Source: Notolepis coatsorum (lineage: Eukaryota; Chordata; Actinopteri; Aulopiformes; Paralepididae). Taken from it: 64,000 nt of DNA. The stretch lies in contig OZ020591.1 in NCBI GenBank assembly GCA_963971535.1, positions 11,992,391 to 12,056,390 on the forward strand, written 5' to 3'. The notes beneath the pieces were generated by a model that saw nothing but the letters and a program-made list of their open reading frames with translations, did no database searches and was not told the DNA's origin. Positions 42,448 through 55,209 of this stretch are shown here, in pieces. How positions within the stretch are numbered: position 1 is the first letter of the stretch; every line of letters starts with the position of its first letter. Both the position numbers and the translations under genes were made by a program.

Positions 42448-42796
42448 AATGGATTGGATTTATATAGCGCTCTTCGTGACACCCCAGTGACCCCAGAGCG
42501 CTTACAGAGTCCATTATTCGTTCATACACAGTCATACCGGTGGTGGTAAGCTACAATTGCAGCCAGAGCTGCCCTGAGGCAGACTCACGGAAGCGTGGCG
42601 AATAATCAGCGCCTACGGCCCCTCCGACCACCACCAACATTCATTCACATGCATACACATTCATACGAGGCAAGTAGGTTAAGTGTCTTGCCCAAGGACA
42701 CAACGGCAGTGGGATGGACACGGGCTTGAGCGGGATTCGAACCACCAACCCTTCGATCATTGGACGACCCGCTCTACCCCTGAGCCACGCCGCCCC
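42448..42796 (-). mobile_element. tRNA-derived SINE, copy 2 (same family as 8164-8526)
   Basis: Minus-strand copy with the B box on plus-strand 42732-42743 (GGGATTCGAACC) and the same head and body; only about five differences from copy 1 were noticed over roughly 350 bp. The tail is shorter, ending AATGGATTGG at the left edge. Confidence 0.87.
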
Positions 42797-42987
42797 ACAT
42801 TACCTACCTCACACACAGCAGTAGGATGCAGGGTTACAGCTCAGACTGCATTAAGCCCTCTGGCATCTGAACATTCAAGAGGGGATGTGTCTAAAACTGA
42901 ACATTTAAATGGATGGAATATTGTAGTGACAGGGCTGCTCAGAGTTGTAGCTAACACTTTTGCGTGACATTATTTAACCGTCTGGGT

Positions 42988-43545
42988 CAAGTTTAGACCA
43001 TTGGAAGGGCACCAATGGGCACGTCCTATCATTTTCGCCACTCAAAATGCCATTTTAGCAAGATGTTTTCAGCTGTGGGGGCACATGGTCAAGTTTAACC
43101 ATTGGAAGGGCACCAATGGGCACGTCCTCTCGCTTTTGCTACTCAAAAGGGCACTTTAGGTTTAGCGTGATGTTTTCAACTGTGGGGGCACATGGTCACG
43201 TTTAGACCATTGGAAGGGCACCAATGGGCACGTCCTCTAGTTTTCGCCACTCAAAAGGGCACTTTAGCGCAATGTTTTCAACTGTGGGTGGGGGCACATG
43301 GTCACGTTTAACCATTAGAGGGGCACCAATAGGGCACATCCTCTAATTATTTCTACTCAAAAGGGCACTTTTGCATGACATTATTTAACCGTGGGGCACA
43401 AAAGCACTCAAAAGGGCACTTTTGCGTGATGTTTTTCAACTGTGGGGGCACATGGTCCAGTTTAGACCATTGAAAGAGCACCCTCTAATTTTTCGCCACT
43501 CAAAAGGGCACTTTAGCGAGCGTTTTTCAACCGTGGGGGCACCAG
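42988..43545. repeat. ~105-bp satellite, five units
   Basis: Units carry AAGGGCACCAATGGGCACGT, CGCCACTCAAAAGGGCACTT and AACTGTGGGGGCACATGGTC. Unit starts are visible near 42989, 43091, 43198 and 43303; the last copies are truncated and diverged. Confidence 0.88.
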
Positions 43546-43835
43546 GGTCCGCCAGTCAGAGGCACCAGCTACTTTAAGCTGCATTTAAAATAAATAAATA
43601 TACATTATATAAATACAGTATATATATATATTCAGGCACTGGCAGAAATGCCCTGCAGGTTCCAACATCAACCTGTCTCCAAAATATATATAGATTCCCC
43701 AGCCTTGATGAGACAGGGCCATTTGCCTGATATGTTTGGGGCAGAGAGTAGTCTGATATCCCCTTTATCAAGGCTGGAGGAAGCTTGATAACAGATTGTA
43801 GGCAGCAGTGAAGATGTTTAACCAGTGTGATAACA

Positions 43836-43879
43836 AGCCGTACTGTATTGTACCCATTCTGCAATCTGTTAATAAAGTT

Positions 43880-43928
<49 letters not shown>
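43836..43928 (+). repeat. Family A dispersed repeat, copy 7 (5'-truncated)
   Basis: Starts at GCCGTACTGTATTGTACCCA and ends with an unusually long (CAAT)n tail of about a dozen units. Confidence 0.83.
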
Positions 43929-44809
43929 GCATGAAAACAACGTCCTCATCACTTCAAGTCAAATGTAAGTTTGCTCCAATGATATTTTCATGCATAACTA
44001 AATCTCTCCGCTTCTTTTTGTTTTGCGTTGTGATTCAGAACCAACATTCTCTTTGACCAGAATTTCACTCGAAGCATTTGCCACGTTTTTCCTGTAGCCT
44101 AACTGAAACTATTGTGAATAACCTGCCCATATTAACTTAGTCAAGCCTGCATGTTAATGTGGGCTCTCTTTTATGGTTAATTATACAAGTTATTGTCACG
44201 CTCAACTCACAGGACTTGAATTAATAACAGGTCCAGATTCTTAATCATGCAGCATTAAAAAAAAAGGGGGGAAATCCGCACTCACAATTTATGATTAGAT
44301 TAGATTATATACAGCACTGTTGTACATGCTATCATACAGAGTATATGGGTAGACTATAGTATGAGGTGGGTTCTTAAGATTATTATGATTACATGATCAG
44401 ACATATGTTGGAATGCTTCTTTTAATGCATAGCAGCAGACACAAATCCATAAATTCAGCAGTCATCTGGCCTTTGTCAGTGTTTTATTTTATTTATTTAT
44501 TTACCCAGGCAAGCAATTAAGAACAAACACAAGAGCAGCCTGATCAAAAAGAAAAGGCCTTTTGAGGGAAGGGGGGGGGGGGCTGTAACAAAAACAAGGT
44601 TATGTACATGCAAGTAAATAAAATACAAAATTACAGTAGCAAACAATAGTATAGGACAAGGACAACAATAAATAAGGGAGAGAGAAGGAAAGAGAGAGAG
44701 GGAAAAAGAGAAAGGGAGAGTGAGAACCAGAGGGAGAGAGGGGGAAGAAAGGGGGATGAGGGAGGGGGGTAGGTGAGGGGGGGGGGGGGGGGGAGGAAGA
44801 GAAGAGTCT
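43929..44809. other. unassigned sequence ending in a GA-rich tract
   Basis: No gene recognised. From about 44660 to 44805 the plus strand is almost all purine (GAGAGAGGGA, long G runs). Confidence 0.45.
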
Positions 44810-45225
44810 GAGGGCTATGCGTGCGATCGGGAGGCAGCCAGCAGGTGCAACAGTCGGTTATGATCTGTAGCAGATTTGGTTTAAAAGCAGTGAGCGATGT
44901 GAGCGCAGTGAGTTTAAGGGTGTTTTGTAATGTGTTACAGTCAGATGCAGCAGCAAATCGGAAGGCATTGCGGGATCGTGAGTTTGATGAAGTTGCTGGA
45001 CCTTAGTTAGAAGTGGAGACGTGCAGAAGGGAGGAGAGGTAGAGAGGTGTTTTACCAAGTATGGTTTTGTAGATGACTACATCTACAAAATGACTTGAAG
45101 AAGAGACGTCCAGCCACCAGGTTATAAAGGTCACAGTGGTGAAGGGTGCACTAGTGGCAAAGCGGATGGCGGAATGATGGAGTATGTTGAGTCTTCTGAG
45201 GGCACACTGAGATGCCATTCTATAG
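44810..45225 (-). pseudogene. LINE ORF C-terminal fragment, decayed
   Basis: Minus-strand frames read, in order, R-R-L-N-I-L-H-H-S-A-I-R-F-A-T, then L-Y-N-L-V-A-G-R, then I-Y-K-T-I-L-G-K-T-P-L-Y-L-S-S-L-L, then N-T-L-Q-N-T-L-K-L-T-A-L-T-S-L. This is the pattern of the region after the RT domain in fish non-LTR retrotransposons. At least two frame changes and a stop separate the blocks. No catalytic motif remains. Confidence 0.62.
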
Positions 45226-46217
45226 ATGTTAGTAGTGTGTTTACCCGTTAGTGAGTATCATTTGGCCTTCGTCAGTGTTTACCTGTTAGTGAGTAATTAC
45301 TCAAGTCCTTTACACCCCTGGCTGCCTGTTAGTGAGTATCATCGCAGACTGTAGCCTTGGATTTAATACTGGAGCATTGTTGACTATACGCTGTGGAGGG
45401 TAAATACTAAATAGTGATTACATTCAACGCCTTTAATTTAGTTGTCTCAGTGGGAGTATAGTCCAGTAGAAGGATGGTTTCTTCTGGAAGTACTGTGTCC
45501 ACCACACTGACCTAACGTTACACCAACCGAAATAAACCAAACTGCAAGAGGACTGCTGGGGAACTAACCCCACTGCCAGTCTATCCACATCGGGAACAAA
45601 ACCAAAGTGAGGCTCGCAACCAAATAAAATTGACCTGACATAATCGTCTCCACTAGGCGGAAGCCTGGGGGAAGATCATGTAATCGGGGGTGTGTGTGGG
45701 TGTGCGTGCGTGTGCGTGTGTGTGTGCATGCGTGTGTCTCTGTCTGCAGATATTCTTGCAAACTACAGGGCCAATTTGGATGACACATGTCTCATAGGCT
45801 GACAGGATTCTGGAATATTTTCCCCATCGGTCAACAACAAGTATTTTATTTTAATACATTTCCATCATTGTCTATTGAAGTCCATTGAAATACATATTCG
45901 TATGAAGTTATACACCTTTTGAAAGAAAGAGGGCGCTGCAGAGAGAGATAACACATCCACTAGTCGTCTCATTAGTATTCTAATTAGTTTCCACACCCCC
46001 TTCTATTGTTCTAAAACCAGTCCCTCGTTAGCATTTAGACAGCCTAATCAAATCATCAATCATTCTTATTTGTTTGGAGACATTCCTTCACTATTCTAAA
46101 CATCATTAGAAGACATTGATAAAAAGCTGAAACAATGAAGTTGTAATTATGGTCACGAGGTCGCGAGGAAGTGTCCTTAGAAACCATGCAGTGATAATGT
46201 GGTTCTCAACAGAGGGG
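45226..46217. other. unassigned sequence
   Basis: Unique-looking, with a short mixed GT tract at 45687-45735. No gene called. Confidence 0.35.
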
Positions 46218-46220
46218 GTG

Positions 46221-46279
<59 letters not shown>
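46218..46279. repeat. (GT)n microsatellite
   Basis: About 60 bp of GT with one GC interruption. Confidence 0.93.
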
Positions 46280-46281
<2 letters not shown>

Positions 46282-46655
46282 ACCCTTACCCCTGAAGACT
46301 TTTTCTTTTTCACATTTACATACATGCATTACTATATACACTATACACATATACCTGCACATGTCTAGATACATACACACCTACCCATATTCATACATGA
46401 TGTTTATAGCATTGCTCTGTATATATACATACATTATATACACACACATATATACATATCCATACACACATACATGGCAAAGAGCACCCCATAGTTGGTA
46501 TACACATCTTATTATTTATAATATGATACAGTATTTATGGGATAAATATGTTGATTCATACATTAGTGTTATATGGCATGTATATAAAGTGATATACAGT
46601 ATATAGTACACATTACAGTATAGTATACCTGCAGTATATAATAGTGTATACAACA

Positions 46656-46695
46656 CATATAATGTGATATAAGATAGTATGATATATACAAGAAC

Positions 46696-46726
<31 letters not shown>

Positions 46727-46924
46727 AAAATGACTAGTTTCAAGTTTCTCAAGTTTCAAGTTTCTTTAATAGTTGTCATACAGAAGTACAGAATACTTTC
46801 ATACAAAATGCTTCTTACTGTTACGCTCCAGAGTAAGAAGCATTTTGTATGAAAGTATTCTGTACTTCTGTATGACAACTATTAAAGAAACTTGAAACTT
46901 GAGAAACTTGAAACTAGTCATTTT

Positions 46925-46955
<31 letters not shown>

Positions 46956-46995
46956 GTTCTTGTATATATCATACTATCTTATATCACATTATATG
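46656..46995. repeat. 340-bp near-perfect palindrome
   Basis: Two 163-bp arms, 46656-46818 and 46833-46995, are reverse complements around a 14-nt spacer TGTTACGCTCCAGA. The symmetry holds across a (TTG)n / (CAA)n tract whose length matches in both arms; I found no mismatch by eye. The arms contain CAAGTTTCTTTAATAGTTGT and ACAGAAGTACAGAATACTTT. It could extrude a cruciform. Either a very recent inverted duplication or a sequencing/assembly foldback. Confidence 0.9.
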
Positions 46996-47068
46996 AAAGC
47001 TAAAGCCCTTTGATGAGACTAATCCTGCGATTTAAATATTTTAATCAATTGCCGGCCCTGATTCTTAA

Positions 47069-47290
47069 CTCAATCAGCGCCAGACTCGAGGATAGTCAGG
47101 TTAACTCGCCAACCATTCAGCGCCAGACCCGAGTATAGTCGGGTTTTCATCGTTATTTCTTTTATTCAATATTTTTATTCATTTCTCTCACACGGACCTC
47201 AGGGTTACCATAAGGAACCACTCTGAGATCGCTAGAGTGCAATACCGGCCGCATCTGGGTAGGTGGCAGTAACCTTTTTTTCACACCCGG
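47069..47290 (+). repeat. Family R terminal segment
   Basis: Begins TTAACTCAATCAGCGCCAGA and repeats GCGCCAGACCCGAGTATAGT inside, matching the start of 32110-33060, including the later AGTGCAATACCGGCCGC. Only the first 200 bp of the family are recognisable. Confidence 0.65.
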
Positions 47291-47809
47291 TGTTACGTTT
47301 AATTCACACAGTTTTTTGGTCAGGCGAGTCTAGTGGTTCACTCGATGACATTGAAACGCGTCCAATGCCCCCGATGCATGTGTTGTGGTGGATTATGTTG
47401 GCGACACGATGGACACCAATACTGGAAATCGCGATCAGACAATTGGAATATTCTTTTTGGGCTACCTCCTAGTGAAGGTAAGGACTCTCTCTGAGTGCCC
47501 GTCTCCTGGCGCTGACTAAGGTGATGGATGCCTCGGGGTCTTGGCCAAGATTGTAGTGACTGCTCTACATGCACCTCCGAGGCCTTGGATCAGTTATTCA
47601 CCGCCGTCTGTCCGTGGTCCTGTCAACTGATTAACAGTATTAACAGACTGTTAACAGATTAACAGTCAATGCGGTTTCATTGCTGGGTTAAGTACTTCTA
47701 TTCTATTCACATAATACGCTTACTTCATATATCTACTCCATTCACATATATGCCTACCACTATCTATTGCTATGTCCGCCTACTACAATCTCATGAGCTG
47801 TCTAACGCC

Positions 47810-48110
47810 TGTCCCGTCTCCCTGTCTCCCTATGACTTGCTGTCCTGGAGTGTTGACCGGAGTGTTGGACGCCCCGTGACGAAGGCTGGGAGATTGCGAC
47901 CCCCTCTGCGTGCCCCCCTGTCTCCGGAGGTCTCGTAGTGGTGACCGGAGTGCCGGATGTCCCGCGATGATGTCGGGGAGTTCGCGACCCTCTCTGCGCC
48001 GCCCCCTATCTCCCTGTCTCCGGCTGTCCCTGAGCAACGACCGGAGTGTTGAATGTCCCGTGACTAAGACGGGGAGGACGTGACCCTCTTTGCGCCGCCC
48101 CTGTGCCTCA
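47810..48110. repeat. ~92-bp tandem repeat, three units
   Basis: Unit markers GACCGGAGTGTTGGACGCCC at 47854, GACCGGAGTGCCGGATGTCC at 47943, and GACCGGAGTGTTGAATGTCC at 48039-48058, with linked CTGTCTCC blocks. Diverged GC-rich units. Confidence 0.75.
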
Positions 48111-48279
48111 AATAGATCCGCTATCAACTCTATCTTTAATCTTTCAAAATGTTCAGTTGCTATCGCTATTAGCTCTATCTTTAATCTTTCAAAACGTACA
48201 GTTGCTATTGCATGCACTCATCTGTGTTTCACCACACACATGAGTGCATGCTTACCAACTGTCCGTCTGCAACACTACT

Positions 48280-48604
48280 ATCACCAACATCTAAGAAGGG
48301 AGATCCCCCCTTGAATGGCCCTTCTAAGGTTTCTCTCCTCCACACTGCCTGTGGAGCTTTTTTCCCTATTGTTAGGTTTTAGTGAGTTTTTCCTTACCTT
48401 CGCGTGGGGTATGTCTGGGAGTGCTTGCATTCTTTCATTTATTTGCATTCATCTAAAAATTTTTGGACCTTATGGTGTTCTTGTTCTGTTCTTGACTTAT
48501 TGTTATGTTTTCTTCTTGACTTGTTTAAAGAAGACCTGTACGGCCCATGGGGACATTAACGTGTGTTGTCGGGCCCTATAAATAAATTTGATTTGATTTG
48601 ATTT
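48280..48604 (+). repeat. retrotransposon-like 3' end with (ATTTG)n tail
   Basis: The stretch ends GGGCCCTATAAATAAATTTG followed by three ATTTG units. This resembles the 3' end of a fish LINE or SINE. An 88-codon + frame (48315-48581) in it is Cys/Phe/Leu-rich, shows no domain and is not called. Confidence 0.5.
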
Positions 48605-49060
48605 GATTTATGACATCAATCCTGTTTTGATCCAACCATGATTTCACATCGATCGCAACGACCATGTGTAACATACTCCAGAACGTATGCCGTTGGTGAC
48701 GATCAAAGCATCAAAAAACGCCCCCCCCCCCCCCCCCCCCCCCTTTCATGCATTCATGATGAAACATAATACCTATTATATACATTTGATTTGGAAATAG
48801 TAGCGTGTCCACGCGAGCAACGCCAACGCTTTTAATAAAATTCACGTTTTGCTCCATAGCGCCGTTTTCTGGAATTAACCAGGATCACTCTGAAACTATA
48901 CTTATATTCACCACGGTATAACACGCGAACAAATGTATTCTTTTTCTCATATTGAACGATGGATAGTTCAATAGTTCAAATGAGCCATAGTATTGTATCC
49001 ATAGCTATAATATAGAATATAGATATAGCCCTGCAAACACTGCCACGCATTCCTATCTCT
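48605..49060 (+). repeat. Family R repeat segment
   Basis: Contains CATATTCACCACGGTATAA-like sequence at about 48903-48925 and GGATCACTCTGAAACTATAC, as in 38100-38160 and 58160-58210. A C run of about 26 lies at 48718-48743. Confidence 0.55.
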
Positions 49061-49599
49061 TAGAGCCCTGGGTGGCACAGTAGGAACTAAGCTGCCCTAG
49101 GCCCGTCACCTTCATCCTGGGCTTCGCTGGCTGCGTGGGAGCGCTCCGGGAGAACATCTGCCTACTCAAATTTGTGAGTAGCCATTTCCCAACACTGCCC
49201 CGACACTTGATCTTTTGCGTTTATTACAAGTCAAAGGAACAAAAGGTGGTCAAAGGAAGACTCCTTTGTCTCAGTTTCTCCTTTGTCTTGTGTGTAACAC
49301 TCGGCACTTCCACTCTCTCCCTCCTCGCATACACTTTGAGGTCTTTGAAGTTGTAAATAAATACATTTTAATAAAACCATTTTTATTACAGGTTCAAAAC
49401 TGTCGGGTATTAAACTGTGTGGGTATCAAACAAGAGACTGTCAGGCTTTAAAATGGTGTAGGACCCAGATATTTTTATCTATTCTATTCTACTATTTTAT
49501 TGCACTGCACTATTTGATCTTACTCTTTTTATTATTGTCTATTTAAAACTGAATCAAACCATAAACAAGGTGGCCTGTTGGGATGTTAGATCCTAATGT
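49061..49599. other. unassigned sequence
   Basis: No gene or repeat recognised. Short frames at 49135-49451 have no domain. Confidence 0.35.
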
Positions 49600-49840
<241 letters not shown>

Positions 49841-49952
49841 ACTCACCTGGTTAAATAAAGGCTAAAAATGTGTTGATTGATGAAGCCTTCCCTGTCATCT
49901 TTGTTCTGACAGAATCGTGGGAAAAGAGTCTAACTTGTATGTACTGTGTGTA

Positions 49953-50400
49953 GGCACGGTGGTGTAGTGGTTAACACTGTCGCCTCACAGCAAGAAGGTC
50001 CAGAGTTCGATTCCCGCTTGGGGACCAGGTTTCCATGATGCCAGGTACTCAGGTGGGGTATCTCCCGGGCCTTTCTGTGTGGAGTTTGCATGTTCTCCCC
50101 CTCTGTGCTCGCAAGGGTTTCCCCCCCGATAAGATAAACCCAATGGAAAAACATGCACTACAGATCGCTAACGCTGTGGCGTCCTTGACGAAGACGGACA
50201 GGAGCACCTGGATTGGTCCCCGGGGCGCGGCTCACGTTGACGCCCTATCTGCTCCCGGCTGCCCATGGGGGGAAGGACAACGGGATGGGAAAAGTGCAGA
50301 GAGACATTTCATCGGCGACTCAGTGCATGTGTGTGTGTGTTCCTGTGGGTCGCCCATCTCGCGTGTGTGTGTTAAACTGCATGACAAATAAAGACTTCTA
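49953..50400 (+). mobile_element. tRNA-derived SINE, third family, copy 1
   Basis: Begins GGCACGGTGGTGTAGTGGTT (A-box-like) with a B box AGTTCGATTCCC near 50004, then a conserved GTGTGGAGTTTGCATGTTCT body and ACAAATAAAGACTTC at the 3' end. The head looks like a decayed tRNA, not a functional tRNA gene. Confidence 0.87.
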
Positions 50401-50535
50401 GTCTAACAATTACATTACTGTAGCTATGGATGGATACAAGCTATTTAGAATGGATATGGAATCTAAAAGAAGAGGGGTGTTGCCGTTGGTTTATATTAAA
50501 GAATATCTGTCTGTGAACTTGCTGCTTCCTCACCG

Positions 50536-50985
50536 CTTCACGGTGGTGTAGTGGTTAACACTGTCGCCTCACAGCAAGAAGGTCCAGGGTTCGATTCCCG
50601 CTTGGGGACCAGGTTTCCATGATGCCAGGTACCCAGGTGGGGTATCTTCCAGGCCTTTCTGTGTGGAGTTTGCATGTTCTCCCCGTGCTCGCAAGGGTTT
50701 CCCCCCCGATAAGATAAACCCAATGGAAAAACATGCACAACAACAGATCGCTAACGCTGTGGCGTCCTTGACGAAGACGGACAGGAGCACTTGGATTGGT
50801 CCCCTGGCGCGGCTCACGTTGACGCCTGTCTGCTCCCGGCTGCCCTGGGGGGGGGGAAGGACGACGGGATGGGTTAATCGCAGAGACTAATCGCATCAGC
50901 GATCCTACAGACAATGCATGCGTGTGTTCCGGTGTGTGTGTGTGTTGAGGATAATTGCCAATGCCAATTAAAGACCTCTGAGCAG
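50536..50985 (+). mobile_element. tRNA-derived SINE, third family, copy 2
   Basis: Same orientation and structure as the copy 0.6 kb upstream: TTCACGGTGGTGTAGTGGTT head, B box GGTTCGATTCCC, and TTAAAGACCTCT at the 3' end. Small indels in the GT-rich 3' part separate the two. They are independent insertions or a segmental duplication. Confidence 0.87.
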
Positions 50986-51961
50986 GTCCTGCATTATTTA
51001 TTATTATTAAGAAATGTGAATATATAGTGTTAGACATCTGTTCATTATACTGATATTGGTATTACCATTCTCCCTCTGCAACACGTGTGGCCTTAGAGGA
51101 AATAGGTAAACTGATGTCATCGTGTGCCTCTTCTGAGTTAATAGATCTGGGTGACCTACATTTGTATCGGTTATCTGGGAACTAGGTTAAAGGAACTGCG
51201 TCTTGAGTTAAATGTATCTCAGCTGATTTTCTATCCTATGATGCCAAATATAAGAAATCTAAATCCACTTTATTTTCAAACCCTCATTTTCAACGTCTTC
51301 GAGACTTTACAGACATTTCAATGCATACATTTTTACAATATAATAATAATAATAAATATGAATAACTATCTATATAGCACTTTTCACACATGGACCGCAG
51401 TCCGGAGTGCCCCATAGTATGAAATTAACATAGGCATAAAATCAACACACAATTGACAGAATAAAAAACAATGCATAAATTGCAGACATAAGAATAGATC
51501 TAAAAGACAATAAAAGTAGTGCAACATAAACGTGCAGACATAAGAATAGGCATCAAATAAGTACAATGTTGCTCGAAGGCACGTGAACCCCCCCGGAACA
51601 GCCAGTCCCCCAAACACCCCACACATCAATCTCCACCACATCCCCATCCAAGACACCCCCCCCCCCCCCCCCCCGATAAAGCACGTCATGACCGAAGGAA
51701 AACACAAACAGCCCACGCGCCACTCACACTGCCATGCACAGCAACGGGAATGCCACGCCCGCGAGCCGCCCCATCTCTCCTGGTCCCTTTTGATCTTTTA
51801 CTAACGTAGTTTTGCCACAAGACATTAGTGACCATTGCCTGTGAAGTGTTATCGTAGGAAAATAAACTTTAAACATTTTGTAGAACAGGGTTCTTTACAT
51901 GATTTGTATCATGCTGACTCAGAGACAATCTGCATAATAATAGTTTTCTTTTTTGCTCAGA
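50986..51961. other. unassigned sequence with a minus-strand 3' tail fragment
   Basis: At about 51340-51410, (AAT)n followed by TATATAGCACTTTTCACACA looks like a minus-strand retrotransposon tail. C runs near 51655-51674. No gene recognised. Confidence 0.45.
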
Positions 51962-52028
51962 AACATTATATAATTATATTATATTATATTATATTATATT
52001 ATATTATATTATATTATATTATATTATA
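51962..52028. repeat. (ATTAT)n pentanucleotide repeat
   Basis: About 13 units of ATTAT. Confidence 0.9.
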
Positions 52029-52446
52029 ATTACATGATGTATTTTAGAATAAGAAATCCGTCCCAACCCTTGGTTTTCCTGAGCTTGGTCAAAAGCCAGA
52101 TATACTGACAGCATTTCAGGCAATTGTGGAATAACATTAGTATGATCAGAAAAGCTGAATGAATTTGATCATTACTTCTCTTGCTAGATGCAACCTGCTT
52201 TTGGGAAATCATGAAATCATGAAAAAAACAAGTCTATCGCCTCTCTACCTGCTCAGATTGGTGATAACAATGATTTAATATGAAATAAAACAACCGTCAC
52301 ACATCCTCTGGCCATGTATTTGATAGACTGCCTGCGGATACGGTGTCAGTAAACTATACTCCTATAGTTCTGCAGCAGAGAACTCATCCAATTCTTACCC
52401 CTCTAATAACAGATATTAATTTAGACCTAGACAGATAGATAGACGT
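52029..52446. other. unassigned sequence
   Basis: AT-rich. Nothing recognised. Confidence 0.35.
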
Positions 52447-52456
52447 TACAGTGAGG

Positions 52457-52896
52457 TAGGCCTGTCCCCGACTAAGGATTTGTATAGTAGACTTTGATTG
52501 GCCGAAATTTGCCGATAGTCGACTAAAGATATAATATATAATTTTGGGGGGGGGGGGGGGGGGGTTAATGTCTGAAGGAGTCGACTGAAGGCTTCTTGTC
52601 CTCTGTGAAAGCATGTAATTGGTCCACTGATGGATACATCTTGATATTTGTCTAGAGTGTGTTCATTAGATGGTGAAATCCTCTTTCAGTGCCTCTGTGC
52701 CTGTTTTCTTAGGCAGTTAGCCTCTGGTATGCACGCCATTAGCGTTAGCCACGCTTCTAGGCCTCTTTGCTTTTGGAAAGAATGATAAAAAAATAAGAAT
52801 TAAAAGAATTATAATCTTTTTTATTTTTGTTTGCATTCGACTAAGAGGTTGGCAGTGGACTACTGCTCCTTTCGATCGATTAGTCGACTATTCAAC
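52457..52896. mobile_element. hAT-like element, 440 bp
   Basis: Flanked by TACAGTGAGG at 52447-52456 and 52897-52906 (the 8-bp duplication lies within this 10-bp match). Ends begin TAGGCCTGTCCCCGACTAAG and, at the right, contain GATTAGTCGACTATTCAAC, with GTCGACTA repeated internally. A G run of about 24 at 52542-52564. No transposase. Confidence 0.65.
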
Positions 52897-52959
52897 TACA
52901 GTGAGGTTTTCTAATGTACTTATAGGCTTAAACACAAATAAGTCAAAGGTTGAGGATGA

Positions 52960-53432
52960 TCCTTGCCTCCTTAGTGCTTACTTCATAATTGCTGCACCGC
53001 TTGCAATTATTTATCTCTAGTAAAACCCCAAATGTGTGGGAAGCTCCTCTAGTTGTTCCTAAAGGTGGTGATTCCAGTGACTTAGATAATTATCGTCTAA
53101 TATAAAAATTAGGCCACTTAGCCTAAATCCTAGAATCATTCGTTAATTCTCAGTTACGGGCCTTCCTGGATGCTTATAACATTTTACAACCACAACAATC
53201 AGGGTTTAAAACCTGCAGGGAATAGTGCAACAGCAACACTTGTTGCTGCTGATGGTATAAAATCAAGATCTTTTGAAGTTAGTAAAGGTGTCCCACTGGG
53301 TCCACTTTTATCTACATTCTATATAGATAACAATGTTTTTGTTGTACATTTTTATGCAGATGATACAATCTTGTTTGCCACGATTCCGCTCTTAAACTGG
53401 CCACTACAAATGTACATTCTGCTTTTGATGCC
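52960..53432 (+). pseudogene. non-LTR retrotransposon RT fragment, decayed
   Basis: Plus-strand frames show D-N-Y-R-L-I, then Q-Q-S-G-F, then G-V-P-L-G-P-L-L-S, then F-Y-A-D-D-T-I-L-F: RT motifs in the expected order and spacing of a LINE. The part between Q-Q-S-G-F and G-V-P-L-G is far too short, so the catalytic motif A region is deleted. Stops and frame changes occur upstream. The 88-codon frame from 53170 covers only the last part. Confidence 0.7.
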
Positions 53433-53536
53433 TTAACCCTCTAAAAGCCTAGACAAGGGTTCGCCTGGACATAGTGTTATATTTTTGCCAATTCTGAGCT
53501 TATTCTTTGAGTCAGTATTTAAGCATTACATCACAC

Positions 53537-53626
53537 GCAGGAGTGGTTTGTGACCAATAAACCATGCCTAGGGGTGGTCGTTAGACCCCCCTACGCATGG
53601 TTTATTGGTCACAAATCACGACTGCA
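53537..53626. repeat. short imperfect hairpin
   Basis: Two ~40-bp arms (containing TTTGTGACCAATAAACCATG and its inverse) around a 10-nt spacer. TTAACCCTCTAAAAGCC at 53433 may be the edge of the repeat to which it belongs. Confidence 0.7.
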
Positions 53627-53758
53627 CGTGGTGTAAAACTTTTATACAACTGCCAGATTCATCCAACCTTATTTCTATACAATAAACACACATTAATCGA
53701 AGATTTATTGAAAAAACCATCCGCCAGAAAAAGTAGTTCCCACAACTACAAAAAAGAC

Positions 53759-53826
53759 AAGTTGCCTCCATGTGGAAGCAGCTTGAAGTGCATCCAACCA
53801 AACTAACACATCCAACTGTGTATTAT
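53759..53826. repeat. target-site duplication of the L2 LINE (left)
   Basis: 68 bp containing GTGGAAGCAGCTTGAAGTGC and CAACTGTGTATTAT, repeated at 55424-55489 with only two 1-bp indels. Confidence 0.85.
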
Positions 53827-55170
53827 ACAACCCTACTGTCATAGGCAACTACCGTCCTGTCTCTCTTCTCTCCTTCCTTTCTAAAACACTTGAACGTGCT
53901 GTATCCAACCAACTTACTACTTATCTCTTACAGAATGACCTCCTAGACCCTAATCAGTCAGGCTTCAGGACTGGTCACTCCACAGAGACAGCCCTCATTG
54001 CGGTCACAGAGGCACTTCACTTAGCAAAAGCGAAAGGCCTCTCCTCTGTCCTGATTCTCCTAGATCTATCTGCAGCCTTCGACACAGTCAACCACCAGAT
54101 CCTCCTTGCGGCCCTCGCAGGAATGGGAGTGGCTGGCTCTGCGCTGACATGGCTGTCATCATACCTCAATGACCGCTCCTACCAAGTGTCATGGAGAGGG
54201 ACCCTGTCGGCCACCCGCCCCCTGCGGACGGGTGTCCCCCAGGGCTCGGTTTTAGGACCCCTTCTCTTCTCCCTCTACACTAAATCACTGGGTAACATTA
54301 TCACGTCTCATGGCTTCTCCTACCATTGTTATGCCGACGATACTCAACTCTTCCTCTCCTTCCCTCCCTCAGATATCCACGTCTCTGTGCGGATCTCGGC
54401 CTGTCTGTCCGACATCTCAGCCTGGATGACGTCCAACCACCTCAAACTGAACCTAAGCAAAACAGAATTGCTCCACCTGCCGGCCAAATCCTCCCCCCTA
54501 ACCGACCTTTCAATCACAGTCGAGAATGCAGCTGTGACTGCGTCCCCGACCGCCAAGAACCTTGGTGTTGTCCTCGACGACCAGTTGAACTTCTCTGCTC
54601 ACATCGCAGCGACGACCAGAACCTGCCGATTCCTCCTGAGCAACGTCAGAAGGATACGCCCCTTCCTGACAAAAGAAGCCACCCAACTCCTCGTCCAATC
54701 AACAGTCATCTCCCGCCTCGACTACTGCAATGCACTGCTCGCTGGCCTCCCGGCCACTGCCACTAAGCCTCTTCAACTCATTCAGAACGCAGCGGCCCGC
54801 CTGATCTCAAACCTACCGAAGTCGGCCCATGTCACCCCACTTCTTAGGGACCTGCACTGGCTCCCCATTGCTGCACGAATCCGCTTCAAGGCCCTCGACC
54901 TAGCATACCGTGCGACAAAGGGAACCGCTCCCGCCTACCTCCGGTCAATGGTCTCTAACTACACACCCTACACACCCCTACACTCTGCATCTTCTGGCCG
55001 CCTCAGACCTACTCCTATCCAAGCTCCGGGAGGGTCATCAAAGAGAAGTCGCCTATTCTCAGTCCTTGCCCCACAATGGTGGAATGAACTACCCACCCCA
55101 GTTAGGACAGCCGAATCACGTCCAATCTTTCGCCGTCGACTAAAGACGCACTTCTTCAACCATTATCTGA

Positions 55171-55209
<39 letters not shown>

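Noticed and set aside
49953..50020. tRNA genes at SINE heads (also 8462-8526, 33926-33991, 42732-42796, 50536-50600)
   Set aside because: A- and B-box-like motifs are present, but the cloverleaf is degenerate and the heads are fused to SINE bodies.
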